DNA of 14,475 nucleotides. Origin: Glomus cerebriforme (Eukaryota > Glomeromycota > Glomeromycetes > Glomerales > Glomeraceae). This document shows, in pieces, positions 1-8,127 of this stretch. The stretch is taken from positions 112,818 to 127,292 of the forward strand of contig QKYT01000228.1 of the NCBI GenBank assembly GCA_003550305.1. The letters run 5' to 3'. The translations under genes were made by a program, and so were the position numbers. The stretch's first letter is position 1, and every line of letters starts with the position of its first letter. The notes beneath the pieces were generated by a model. The model ran no database searches. It was not told the origin of the DNA and saw only the letters and a program-made list of their open reading frames with translations.

Positions 1-597
1 AAAAAAAATAGTTTCTATAAATAAAACAAAAATAACATTTAATACTATTTCTTTAAATATTTAATGTATTAAGAGATATATTACAGATTTAAATAAAGTT
101 TTTACATATATATTATTAAAAATTTTGCAAAATTATATTACAAAGATAATATTATATAACTATAATTCAAAACTGTACGAGTATTTTGAAAGAGAAATAA
201 ACTAAAAAAATTAAAGAGAGTGATAAAGTCATAATAAATAAATCTATTGTTTAATGCATTTAACTATTTTTAGACATGAATAATATAACATATATAAATA
301 AATTTAGCTTATATAATTAAGGCATAATAACAGTTATAATTAGATACTAACAATTTGACATAATACTGAACAAATTTTTGACTGGCACATGATGTTTAAC
401 CAATTAAATATTTCTAATATCTCTTGTTGTAATTTGCATGTGTCTTTTAAAAATTCTGTCATTTAATTTCTTAAATCAGGTAACGGGTGGCATATGGATT
501 TATTTATTAATATCTTATACTAGTATTAGCTAGATAGAGTTTTATAGTAGATTTTAATATTTACTAGTTTTTTTTATAACTTTGTATAATACCTCAT
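1..597. other. AT-rich non-coding stretch
   Basis: I see no coding frame, RNA gene or organised repeat here. The sequence is strongly A/T biased, with short A and T runs and scattered stops in all six frames. Confidence 0.6.
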
Positions 598-598
598 C

Positions 599-626
599 AA
601 AAAATAAAATAAAATAAAATAAAAAT
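599..626. repeat. (AAAAT)n microsatellite
   Basis: Four clean AAAAT units are visible (601-620), followed by a slightly longer A run. The complementary TTTTA unit recurs near the other end of the window (14406-14430). Confidence 0.85.
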
Positions 627-785
627 AACAAATTTTTTACTATAATAATCTTATAACGAATTGAGATAAAAAACTGGAGGATTTATTAATCAAGAGCTAA
701 TATAAGTTAATTTACAAATTTATATTAATAAATTTAAAAATGAATTTATGATATAATAGGTAAAAAAAACTTCATAGTTGAATGT

Positions 786-1380
786 GATTTTTTGTTGATA
801 CTGCTTATTTTTTAAAGTTTAAAGGATGATTAATTCTAATTTTAACAAAAATTCTTGAGAATTTTTGTTGATACTGCTTAAATTTTAAAGTTCAAATGGC
901 AATTAATAAATCAAGATTTCAATTTTAACAAAAATTTTTGAGGATTTTTATTGATATTGCTTAAATTTTAAAGTTCAAAGGATGGTTAATAAATTGAGAT
1001 TCCAACTTTAACAAAAATTTTTGAGAATTTTTATTGATACTGCTTATTTTTAAAGTTTAAAGGGTGATTAATTCCAATTTTAACAAAAATTCTTGTTGAT
1101 ACTATGTAAATTTTACAGTTCAAAGGATGGTTAATAAATTGAGATTTTAATTTTAATAAAAATTCTTGAGGTATTGCTTATTTTTAAAGTTTAAAGAGCA
1201 ATTAATTATGATTTTAAAAAAATTTCTCAAGAATTTTTTTTAATATTATGCTACTTATTTTTTTAAAGTTTAAAGTGCAATTAATTCCAATTTCAAGAAA
1301 AATTCTTAAGAATTTTTTGATACTGCTCATTTTGTAAGTTTAAAGGATGAGTAATAATTAAAATTCTAATTTAAGAATTG
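786..1380. repeat. Minisatellite: about eight diverged 60-84 bp units, each with a hairpin core
   Basis: Units begin near 791, 863, 947, 1031, 1094, 1172, 1246 and 1318. Each reads roughly TTGATACTGCTTA, then TTTTAAAGTTTAAAGG, then an AT-rich part, then AAAAATTCTTGAGAATTTT. The last block is an almost perfect palindrome (AAAATTCT and AGAATTTT around TG), so each unit could fold a short hairpin. Long units (near 863, 947, 1094) carry an extra segment like TTAATAAATTGAGATT that short units lack. The units are diverged from one another, so the array is old. No coding frame runs through it. Confidence 0.85.
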
Positions 1381-1486
1381 ATATGATATACTATATTTGC
1401 AATTTGATTCTAAGCACAAAAATAGTAAAAAAATTTTATATTTTCAGAAATAATTAATTTAACACAAAAATAAGAATTTTATTTAT

Positions 1487-1515
1487 TTAATTCATAATCT
1501 GTGTAATAATCGGAG
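1487..1515 (+). repeat. Dispersed 29-bp motif, copy 1
   Basis: The core ATAATCTGTGTAATAATC ends in GGAG. A copy at 6671-6699 differs at only about three positions, and a more diverged copy (23 of 29 matching) lies at 1671-1699. All three are in the same orientation. It is probably part of a dispersed repeat whose full extent cannot be set from this window. Confidence 0.65.
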
Positions 1516-1670
1516 AAAATTGTTAATTTTAATTAATGCTGATCAGGGATAATTATATATATTATTTTATATATTAAACCAAAAAGTGCAAGAATCTCTC
1601 TTGCTATATATCTAACAGTACTAATTAGACACTATTCTAAATAAGTGATTATGAGGACTGTAATGTCTCT

Positions 1671-1699
1671 TCAATTCATAATTTATATAAGAATTGGAG
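1671..1699 (+). repeat. Dispersed 29-bp motif, diverged copy
   Basis: It aligns without gaps to 1487-1515 at 23 of 29 positions, keeping AATTCATAAT and a GGAG end. Two copies 184 bp apart may be ends or internal repeats of one decayed element, but chance in AT-rich DNA is not excluded. Confidence 0.4.
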
Positions 1700-1991
1700 A
1701 CTGATTATATTAAAAATTAGGGGATTTTACTATTGTATTTACTATAGTTTTTTCAAAAATTCTAGAATTTCAGATTCTTCTATAATAAAAACATGTGATT
1801 TATATCTCATGTGATTAGACATGTGATGATATACAAATTTCAAAAACTGAAATTATACTTCCCACCAAAAAGAAAATTTGTATTATGTGGCTTTTTAAAG
1901 AAGAAAATTCAAGTGCTAATCTAATTTTTTTCATATTTGATTTCTCCAGATTTTACTAATTAATTTCTCTGATTCTTAAATGGATCACTAA

Positions 1992-2340
1992 TTAAGTTAT
2001 AAATTTATCTAAATTTAATTTTTTTTCTTCTTTTACTAAAGCCTTAAAATCTTCATAAAATTGACAACCTTTTTCATATGAAACTAATTTGCCGGATTCT
2101 ACCAATTTTAACTACTTTTCAAAATTGATCATGCTTATTTTTTTTACCAAAAAAAAAATGGTTCAAGTTTTAAAAATACATCTAAAATGTTATAATTATC
2201 TGAAGCTATTTTTAATAATCTTTAAATTCTTGTTGCTTTATTTAATAATATTAAAATGTGGGTATTTTTTATTTATGAAGGTACTTCTAATGATGATTTT
2301 GATGATCTCATGATCATCTTGATCACTTGGGTTTTGATTT
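1992..2340 (-). pseudogene. Decayed coding segment, unknown protein (3' part of a minus-strand gene)
   Basis: Read on the minus strand, this stretch gives protein-like sequence with varied composition. From about 2273 to 2160 it includes ATRI-stop-RLLKIASDNYN and then LDVFLKLEP. After a shift in the A10/T10 run at 2149-2158 comes a second segment with LKLVESGKLVSYEKG and then CQFYEDFKALVKEEKKLNLDKF, ending at the stop 1992-1994. In-frame stops lie at 2273-2275, 2222-2224 and 2112-2114. The mix of hydrophobic, charged and aromatic residues is not what AT-rich noise gives. I do not recognise the family. It lies in line with the minus-strand reading segments at 2431-3490 and may be the C-terminal part of the same gene. 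Function unknown. Confidence 0.55.
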
Positions 2341-2430
2341 TCTGTCTTTTTTCTCATTTCTTGTATAGATTGCAAAAGAACTCAAGCTTTTCATAATAAT
2401 TTAACAATAATATGTAATAGTAAATTGTTA

Positions 2431-2826
2431 TCATCTTATAATTTTAGTAGTAATTTGATTTTTAAGTGATAAATCGTAAATACAGATTATTATATTTGTT
2501 AATATAGTATAAGTAGACTTTCTTTTAATTTTGAATTCTTCTAAAGACAATAAAAATAATAAATCTGGATTATCAAAAAGCATCATAACATTCTGATTTA
2601 TTAAAAGATCATCTTGATTTATTATAATATGACTATCACAAATGTTATAAACTTCAAGATTATTTTCCATTTTTTGATTGTTGTCTCCATTCTCTATTAC
2701 ATTAACTTCTTCTTCATTTAATATAAAGCTTAGTGATAATTTTTGAAAATAGTTTTTATTATAATAATTTATAATTATAAACATATCCTTATTATCTGAA
2801 AATTTATCACTATCTTTAATTTTCAT
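2431..2826 (-). CDS. Hypothetical protein, Asn/Ile-rich, 131 residues (probably one segment of a larger decayed gene)
   Basis: An ATG-started uninterrupted minus-strand frame encodes 131 residues, rich in Asn, Ile, Lys and Asp, with no recognised domain. The middle has some ordered character (DDLLINQNVMMLFDNPDLLF, LSLEEFKIKRKS). The C-terminal third is hydrophobic (NIIICIYDLSL) but too short to call a membrane segment firmly. It lies between two other minus-strand coding-like segments (2886-3490 upstream, 1992-2340 downstream), so it is more likely an internal exon or segment of one old gene than an independent gene. No clear splice sites were found at its edges. Biased composition could also give such an ORF by chance. 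Confidence 0.35.
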   Translation of the reverse strand: MKIKDSDKFSDNKDMFIIINYYNKNYFQKLSLSFILNEEEVNVIENGDNNQKMENNLEVYNICDSHIIINQDDLLINQNVMMLFDNPDLLFLLSLEEFKIKRKSTYTILTNIIICIYDLSLKNQITTKIIR

Positions 2827-2885
2827 TAAATGGTTAGTAAGTATATTTCTATATTATTATTTTGATATATTATTAGGATTGTATG

Positions 2886-3490
2886 TTAGAGGAGGATGGG
2901 AACTTTATGTATATTATTAAGAACTATGTTTAAGCTATTTTCTATATTGATGATATCATCTGGTATTTGCTCATCCTTTTTTACTTCTATGGCCTTCTCC
3001 TTATTCTGACTCTTATTCTTACTCACTTTCTTAATCTTGCTTCCTTCCTTAATTTCACTCACTTTAATCTCACTCTCTTCCTCAATTTTGCTTTCTTCAA
3101 CCTTGTTCTTTTTCTCATTCTCTTCAATCTTATTCATAATTATATCATCATCATCATTATCATTATTTTTTCAAAATTTTTTTGTTATTTAGATTGTTAT
3201 CATTGACATGGTCATTTTTATTATTGTGATTATCTTTTCTCAGATTTCTTATCTTTACTCTCTTTCTTATTATTATCATTAAAATTATATTTATAATTAT
3301 TATCATATTCTGAATTAGAATAAGTTTCATTTGTGTCATTAAAATCATCACCTTTATCATTGAATATTTCATATATATTTCCATTAATAAGTTTTATTTT
3401 TATAATATTTGAATTATCAATTATTACTTTTTTATACCTTATTCTTTCATCATCTTTTTTGTTTTTAGCATGGATAATAATATTTCTACA
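2886..3490 (-). pseudogene. Decayed N-terminal part of an Asn/Lys/Glu-rich protein (minus strand)
   Basis: Three minus-strand segments in different frames follow each other. From about 3490 to 3230 there is an ATG-less open frame with KKVIIDNSNIIKIKLINGN, then IYEIFNDKGDDFND and ETYSNSEYDNNY, ending in KESKDKKSEKR and a stop at 3230-3232. A second frame then gives DNHNNKNDHVNDNN to a stop near 3163. A third gives a poly-Asp run from (TCA)n at 3145-3156, followed by a Lys/Glu-rich stretch of about 80 residues (EENEKKNKVEES...) ending at 2886. The runs join end to end with no gap, which points to one gene broken by two frameshifts. A plausible AG acceptor lies near 3490. The charged, low-complexity middle looks like a disordered linker. 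Function unknown. Confidence 0.45.
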
Positions 3491-4120
3491 TATATATATA
3501 ATTAATTATTTGATTATATATATTATACAAATAAATAAAATATAAAATTAATAAATACCATTTCTTTTAGAACTCAAAATTTTTTCTGTTACAGCATTTA
3601 TTTCCAAAAAAACTATTTCAAGTGAAGAAGTTTCTTTTGTAGATATTTTTTAAATTGATCAATGAATAGATTAATTTATTAGGTGAAAATTTAATTTTTA
3701 TGAAAGCAATCAAATAGTAATACTTGATAATGAAATCCAAAAGGAGAAATATAGGTTCTTTATACAGTATATCTATTTGAGATAATATAAATTAGAAAGT
3801 AAAATTACTTATTAGTACAATTATTATTATTTTTTTTTTTTTTTTGATAAGTTAATTGTATTTATTATAATTATTGAAATTCTGAAAAGAATATATAATT
3901 ACGAAAGATAAATCACGAATATACCCTCTGTAACAAAAAAGCATAACTTGTCACGTGAAGATTTAATTCAAGAAAAAAGTTTTGTTACCAAGAACTTAGT
4001 TCAATCATAATCTAACCTTCCCGAATTAGTACAATTATTATTGTTGTTATTATATATTATTATTAGATATATATTAAATAAAGAAAATTTTCTTTAACAA
4101 TCATTATTTATATATGTTGT
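3491..4120. other. Non-coding AT-rich stretch with a T16 run and an 18-bp direct repeat
   Basis: No gene is supported. It contains a run of 16 T at 3830-3845. The 18-bp sequence ATTAGTACAATTATTATT occurs at 3811-3828 and again at 4025-4042, 214 bp apart in direct orientation, which could be the trace of an insertion. A CACGTG hexamer sits at 3952-3957 but has no gene near enough to give it meaning. Confidence 0.5.
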
Positions 4121-4239
4121 GCCTCAGATCAATTCTTGCCTCAAATTACAGTTCACACACCTCAGATCACGCTCGTCAGATAAGGTGTGTGATACAATCC
4201 AATGATAATCTGAGGCATCTCAGCTGTGATTTGAGGCAA
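4121..4239. mobile_element. Small palindromic (MITE-like) element with nested inverted repeats
   Basis: TTGCCTCAAATTACAG (4136-4151) pairs with CTGTGATTTGAGGCAA (4224-4239) with one mismatch. Inside it CACACACCT (4154-4162) pairs with AGGTGTGTG (4183-4191), and CCTCAGAT (4160-4167) can pair with ATCTGAGG (4208-4215). GCCTCAGATC also occurs outside the left arm, at 4121-4130. Local GC content is well above the flanks. The length of about 100-120 bp with no coding frame fits a MITE or a fold-back fragment. No target-site duplication could be set. It lies about 120 bp upstream of the integrase gene and could be the subterminal region of that element. Confidence 0.65.
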
Positions 4240-4358
4240 ATAATCTATTATAGAAAGCGTTCATTTTTTTTTATATAAAGAAAAAATAAAAAAATACGTT
4301 TAAAGATTGTCATATTACAATTTTACAAATAATATATGTTTCATTGATATATTTTATA

Positions 4359-6527
4359 ATGGAATATACTTTTATTAGTAGAGATACTTTTAATAGAATT
4401 ATTGAACACTATATAACAAACCTTCCAATTTTTAAACAAGAAAAAGCATTAATTAATCTTGAACTTTTAAATAAAATTAAAAATATACTCTTAAATCCCA
4501 AAGATCAAGATATTTGTAATAAAACTACACGTGATTGGGCTAAAAAAAAGTTTAAACTTGAGAAAATAATACCTGGTGATTATAGAGTATTAGTAAAAGC
4601 AAGTAATAACCCTGTATTAGTAGTTGAGAATATGTATGGAGTTTTGTATCAAACTTATGCCAAAATTACCCAATACGGAGAGCAAAAACAAACTTGAAAA
4701 TTAATTATAGAAAGGTGAGGTTGGATAAAGCAAGATATTATAGAAAGTTTTATTAATAACTGCACAATATATGCAGTGCAAAAACCTTCATTTCATCCTT
4801 TAGTAGCAAAACCTATTATTGCAAAAAATTTTTTATCCTACGTTCAGGTAGATATTATATATTATTTATAAGAATATTAATTTTTTTTTTAGATAAAAAT
4901 TAGTGTTTTCTTTACATATTTAATTTTTTTGATTTTTTTAATTTTTATTTTTAGATAGATCTTATTGACTTATCATATGATGCCGATAGAGAATTTAAAT
5001 ACATATGCCATGTGAGAAATCATTTCACAAGATTTTCTTAGGCAAAAGCTCTCATTTCAAAAAGAGCAGTTAAAGTAGCTGCATATCTTTTTGATCTTTT
5101 TCATTATTTAAGATTCTCTTCAACTATACTACAATCAGATAATGAAAAAGAATTTTGTGTAAAAGTAATTAAAGAATTAGTTAAAATGTAGCCATCAATT
5201 AAAATTATAAATAGATGACCTTGATATCCTTAATCTCAAGGTTTAGTTGAATGCGCCAATGGAATTTTACAACAAAAACTTGGAAAATGGAAAGAAAATA
5301 CTAGCTGAAATAATTGGTCATTTGGACTTTGGTTTGTAATTTTAGCCATGAATAATTCATGGTGTCGATCCCATAAAAAAACACCATATGAACTTGTTTA
5401 TGGTAATAAACTTCATGGAACATATACTCTTATTAATGAATTATTTCAAAAGAATATTTATGATGAAGAAAATATTTCTAAAACAATTCAAATTAAAAAC
5501 ATTGAAAATTTTATTGAAAATTTGGATGATAATATGATTGTTGAACAAGGTAAAGTTTATTATATTTAATTTTTAGTATAACTAATATTTATGATTAACT
5601 TATAATTAATTTTTTAGATTTTTCTCTTTCAACAGCTACTACTTTTTCTGCATCTTCAGATATCATAATTGAAGATGATAATCTTATATCTTCAACTATT
5701 ACAATTGAAAGAGATTCTTCTACATCTTAAGCTATTGCAATTAAAGGGAATTTTCATGCATCTTCAGTTATTACAATTGAAAGTGATTTTCCTATACTTG
5801 AAAGTAAATTTCCTACAAATTTAACTAATATTATTAAAAGTAATTTTGTAAAATATATAGTTTTTTATATTTAATATTAATTCTATTAAAATTATCATAG
5901 CAAAAGATTTTTTGATAAATTTAAATTATTGATTAATATATTATTAATTCAAATTAATTTTATTTTAAATTTTTACCATCCTATTATTGATATCATGAAT
6001 AAAATTTCTTCTACAACATCATATCATAGGAAGTTGCAATCACAGGACATAATATTTTAAGAGAAGTTGCTCATCAAAATCTTCAGATTTACACAGAAAA
6101 AATAGTAAATCAAATAAATAAAGGGAAAAAATGAATAACTGAATATCAAATTGGAGATTTGGTAAGAATAACTATACCTAAAATTAATAGATTTAGTGTT
6201 AATTGTCCTACTCTTTCATGTAAAATCATAGAAATAACGAAAAATAATAAATATCATATTGGATCAAAATTTGGAATAGTTGAAGTTTGCTATTCTGCTA
6301 GGGAATTAAAACCACTTGGAACAACAGATTTTTCTAAATTGTATGAGATTCCTTCTGGTGAAGTATCAATTAGAGAAGCTGCATGTTTTCAAAGTGCTGG
6401 ATCAGTACCAGGAGGTTTATGTAATTGTAAAAGTGAATATAGCAATAATAAATGTCATTGTAAAAAATTGGGTGGATAGTGTAATAGTAGATGTCATAGT
6501 AGACGTTCATGTCAAAACAAAAATTAA
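4359..6527 (+). pseudogene. DDE-integrase transposon gene (KRBA2/SCAND3-type), nonsense-riddled
   Basis: Codes for a retroviral-type integrase that would have cut and joined DNA ends of its element in the nucleus. Exon 1 is 4359-4847 (ATG 4359) with an N-terminal region including NMYGVLYQTYAKI. Exon 2 is 4955-5549 with the catalytic core: LIDLSYD (Asp 4967-4969), QSDNEKEF (Asp 5138-5140) and SQGLVECANG (Glu 5249-5251), with 36 residues between the second Asp and the Glu. Exon 3 is 5618-5847, a Ser/Thr-rich repeat linker. Exon 4 is 6030-6527, with YQIGDLVRITIPKINRF, an SH3-like part (FGIVEVCYSARELKPLG) and a Cys/His-rich tail (LCNCKS, KCHCKK, CNSRCH, SC) that looks zinc-binding. Introns 4848-4954, 5550-5617 and 5848-6029 all have GT/AG ends and keep the frame. 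Stops lie at 4695, 4716, 5039, 5189, 5216, 5222, 5231, 5306, 5725-unit (5728), 6132 and 6477. The family name rests on recognised domain order. No terminal repeats were set. Confidence 0.85.
5653..5796 (+). repeat. Four in-frame 36-bp repeats in the integrase linker
   Basis: Units 5653-5688, 5689-5724, 5725-5760 and 5761-5796 each encode 12 residues on the pattern S-S-x-I-x-I-E/K-x-D/N-x-x-x (for example SSTITIERDSST and SSVITIESDFPI). The third unit is the most diverged and carries a TAA at its second codon where the others have TCA. The unit keeps the reading frame, so it arose while the gene was coding. It probably forms a flexible Ser/Thr-rich linker between the catalytic core and the C-terminal domain. 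Confidence 0.85.
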
Positions 6528-6670
6528 AAATAATTTGTGTTTAGATAATCATCAATCAAAGTATGATATTAAAGTATATATTTTCACAAAGCAATAAAGA
6601 AAAATAATTGGTATTTTAATATTTTACTATTTCATTTAATTTATTAAATTTTATTCTATTGTAAATTACA

Positions 6671-6699
6671 TTAATTCATGATCTGTATAATAATCGGAG
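6671..6699 (+). repeat. Dispersed 29-bp motif, copy 3, upstream of the FYRC-like gene
   Basis: Nearly identical to 1487-1515 (TAATAATCGGAG end kept). It is followed directly by CACGTGATCG (CACGTG at 6700-6705) and by two similar blocks around TTAATAGTAAATCG and TTAATAATAAATAG. It lies about 145-170 bp upstream of the ATG at 6843, so it could be part of that family's promoter region or the edge of an inserted repeat. Confidence 0.6.
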
Positions 6700-6842
6700 C
6701 ACGTGATCGAAATTTAATAGTAAATCGCGGGTTAATAATAAATAGTAAAAATGAAGATTTTTCAAATCTCTATTTCTTTACTAATTAGTTTCTCATATCT
6801 TTTAAAAAACAAACAATACAACTTCTTTCTTCGGGTAGTCTC

Positions 6843-7888
6843 ATGCTAACACTTCATTATGGTATATATTCAGTAAATTGGTGGACTTTTATTAATAGAA
6901 AAATTCTCAACGAAGAGAAACAAATATGTATACCTATAAGACTAAACATGANAGTCCAATTGGAACTTAACAAGACCAAATTTATTGTCCATATTGTTAA
7001 TGCAGAAGATAACATTAAATCAGGCTATACTTGTGAATCTGATGTAGCTGTAAAAATTTATCTCTCTGCTTCAAAAGCTGTAAATAAAACTTACAACAAT
7101 CTTTTCAATAATAATAAAACACAATATTCAGGATTTTCAGTTTTAGGATTTGATAATGAAAATATTACTTAAGAACTATTATCTGATGTTTTATTTTGTC
7201 CTTTCAAAATAACAGTTGACAAACTTTCTATTCTAATTATAAAGTTAGGTGATTCAAATGACAACAATATGATTGGGTATCAATCAAGTTTTATGTTCAA
7301 ATTTTGAGACAAGCAAAGTCTTTTTGTACAAAAAATTGAACGTAAAAAATATTGTATAGAGATATTTCAGAAGAAAGAAAGAATCGCATACTTCAGTGAT
7401 ATTTCACCAACTGAAGTTTGGAAGAAAACNGGNATATTGAAAAATTATGATGGTGGCATTTTATTTGGAATCGAGCATCCCACTACAATTAATGCATTAA
7501 AGATTTATACAAAATCGTCAATATGTAGCGTGAATGAATAGGATAATATCGAAATAATGATCCAAGTGTTCGAACGGCAACCAAAACATCAAATTACCAT
7601 TCTTAATCTTAATTGGCATAAGTTTTTTATCGAGTAGAAAGAACAAGAATCAAATATTATAGAATTTATGGTGCATCTTAAACCATTATATCTACCAAAC
7701 TACAAATTTAATGATTGGGAGTTATGTGCTTGGAGGAAGATGATGAAAAGTGTGAGTTATACGAATATAACACTTTATAAAAAGCAAAAATTAAAGGTAA
7801 GTTTTTTGGAATTAATCATTTATACTAAAATTTCACAAAATTNGATCCAATATAATCACCTAGTTGAAAAATTGAATAAATTTTGCAG
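6843..7888 (+). pseudogene. Multicopy fungal family protein with a possible FYRC-like domain, four nonsense codons
   Basis: One reading frame runs from ATG 6843 to 7796 (318 codons) broken only by stops at 7170 (TAA), 7305 (TGA), 7539 (TAG) and 7635 (TAG). No frameshift was found. The N-terminal half includes SDVAVKIYLSASKAVN and YSGFSVLGFDNENI. The middle (CIEIFQ, YFSDISPTEVWKKTGI, GGILFGIEHPTTINALK) resembles the Pro-Thr-x-x-Trp and Phe-Gly core of FYRC domains, known from chromatin regulators. The C-terminal part has LNWHKFFIE, KEQESNIIEFM and ELCAWRKMMKS. A perfect GTAAGT donor at 7797 and TTTTGCAG acceptor at 7888 bound a 92-bp intron, and the frame stays open past it to about 8029. The general look is that of a large lineage-specific fungal family I have only a vague memory of. 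The FYRC likeness is tentative. Function unknown. Confidence 0.65.
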
Positions 7889-7993
7889 ATTTTTACTAAA
7901 AAAACTTACTTTTATTATAGCCTAAATTTTGGATGTGCGTGGCAAATTTCAGTAGTGACGGTACCGTGTTTCTATACTGTACTGCACTGCTTA

Positions 7994-8127
7994 AAATACC
8001 CTGGGTATTATACAAAATACCTAGTTTAAAAATTATATAATACCCGTAGGTATTTTGTGAAGTACTGGGTATTTTAGATAGTAGGATATTATTATAAAGT
8101 GGGGTATTATATTATGGGGATATTTTG
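7994..8127. repeat. Cluster of AATACCC/GGGTATT motifs forming inverted repeats
   Basis: ACAAAATACCT (8012-8022) pairs perfectly with AGGTATTTTGT (8048-8058). Overlapping it, GGGTATTATA (8003-8012) pairs perfectly with TATAATACCC (8036-8045). Further GGGTATT or GGGGTATT words occur at 8067, 8101 and, with one change, near 8116. The whole stretch can fold in alternative hairpins. It starts just after the FYRC-like gene and may be its 3' region or a small repeat element. Confidence 0.7.

Larger units (their letters stand above)
1381..1990. other. Non-coding stretch downstream of the minus-strand pseudogene
   Basis: No gene is supported. It holds two copies of a 29-bp motif (1487-1515 and 1671-1699), listed separately. 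The part nearest 1990 lies just beyond the last coding-like segment of the minus-strand pseudogene, so it may contain its old 3' end. Confidence 0.5.

Noticed and set aside
786..1380. CRISPR array
   Set aside because: Units are contiguous and diverged, with no constant repeat and variable spacer pattern, and the genome is eukaryotic.
2089..2313. 74-codon plus-strand open frame
   Set aside because: It starts at TTG, is Leu/Ile/Phe/Lys-rich without pattern, and lies opposite the better minus-strand coding-like segments.
2967..3545. Two plus-strand hydrophobic open frames (2967-3206 and 3333-3545) that could pass for membrane proteins
   Set aside because: They are the complements of Lys/Glu- and Asn/Asp-rich minus-strand sequence, which always reads as Leu/Ile/Phe on the other strand.
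3811..4042. 18-bp direct repeat as target-site duplication of a transposon
   Set aside because: It is longer than usual duplications, AT-rich with a simple TTA tail, and the 200 bp between show no terminal repeats. Kept only as a repeat.
4695..6479. Recoding of stop codons (a ciliate-like code with TAA/TAG as Gln, or TGA as Trp)
   Set aside because: Stops in these genes fall where Arg, Gln, Trp and in one case Ser are expected, so no single reassignment explains them. Intact exons at 12262-12450 use TAG as a normal stop.
4359..6527. LTR retrotransposon polyprotein
   Set aside because: No protease, reverse transcriptase or RNase H sequence lies upstream, no long terminal repeats were seen, and the gene has its own ATG and introns.
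6316..6597. 93-codon open frame overlapping the integrase tail
   Set aside because: It is a shifted reading of the integrase exon. The Cys-rich pattern and domain order lie in the other frame.
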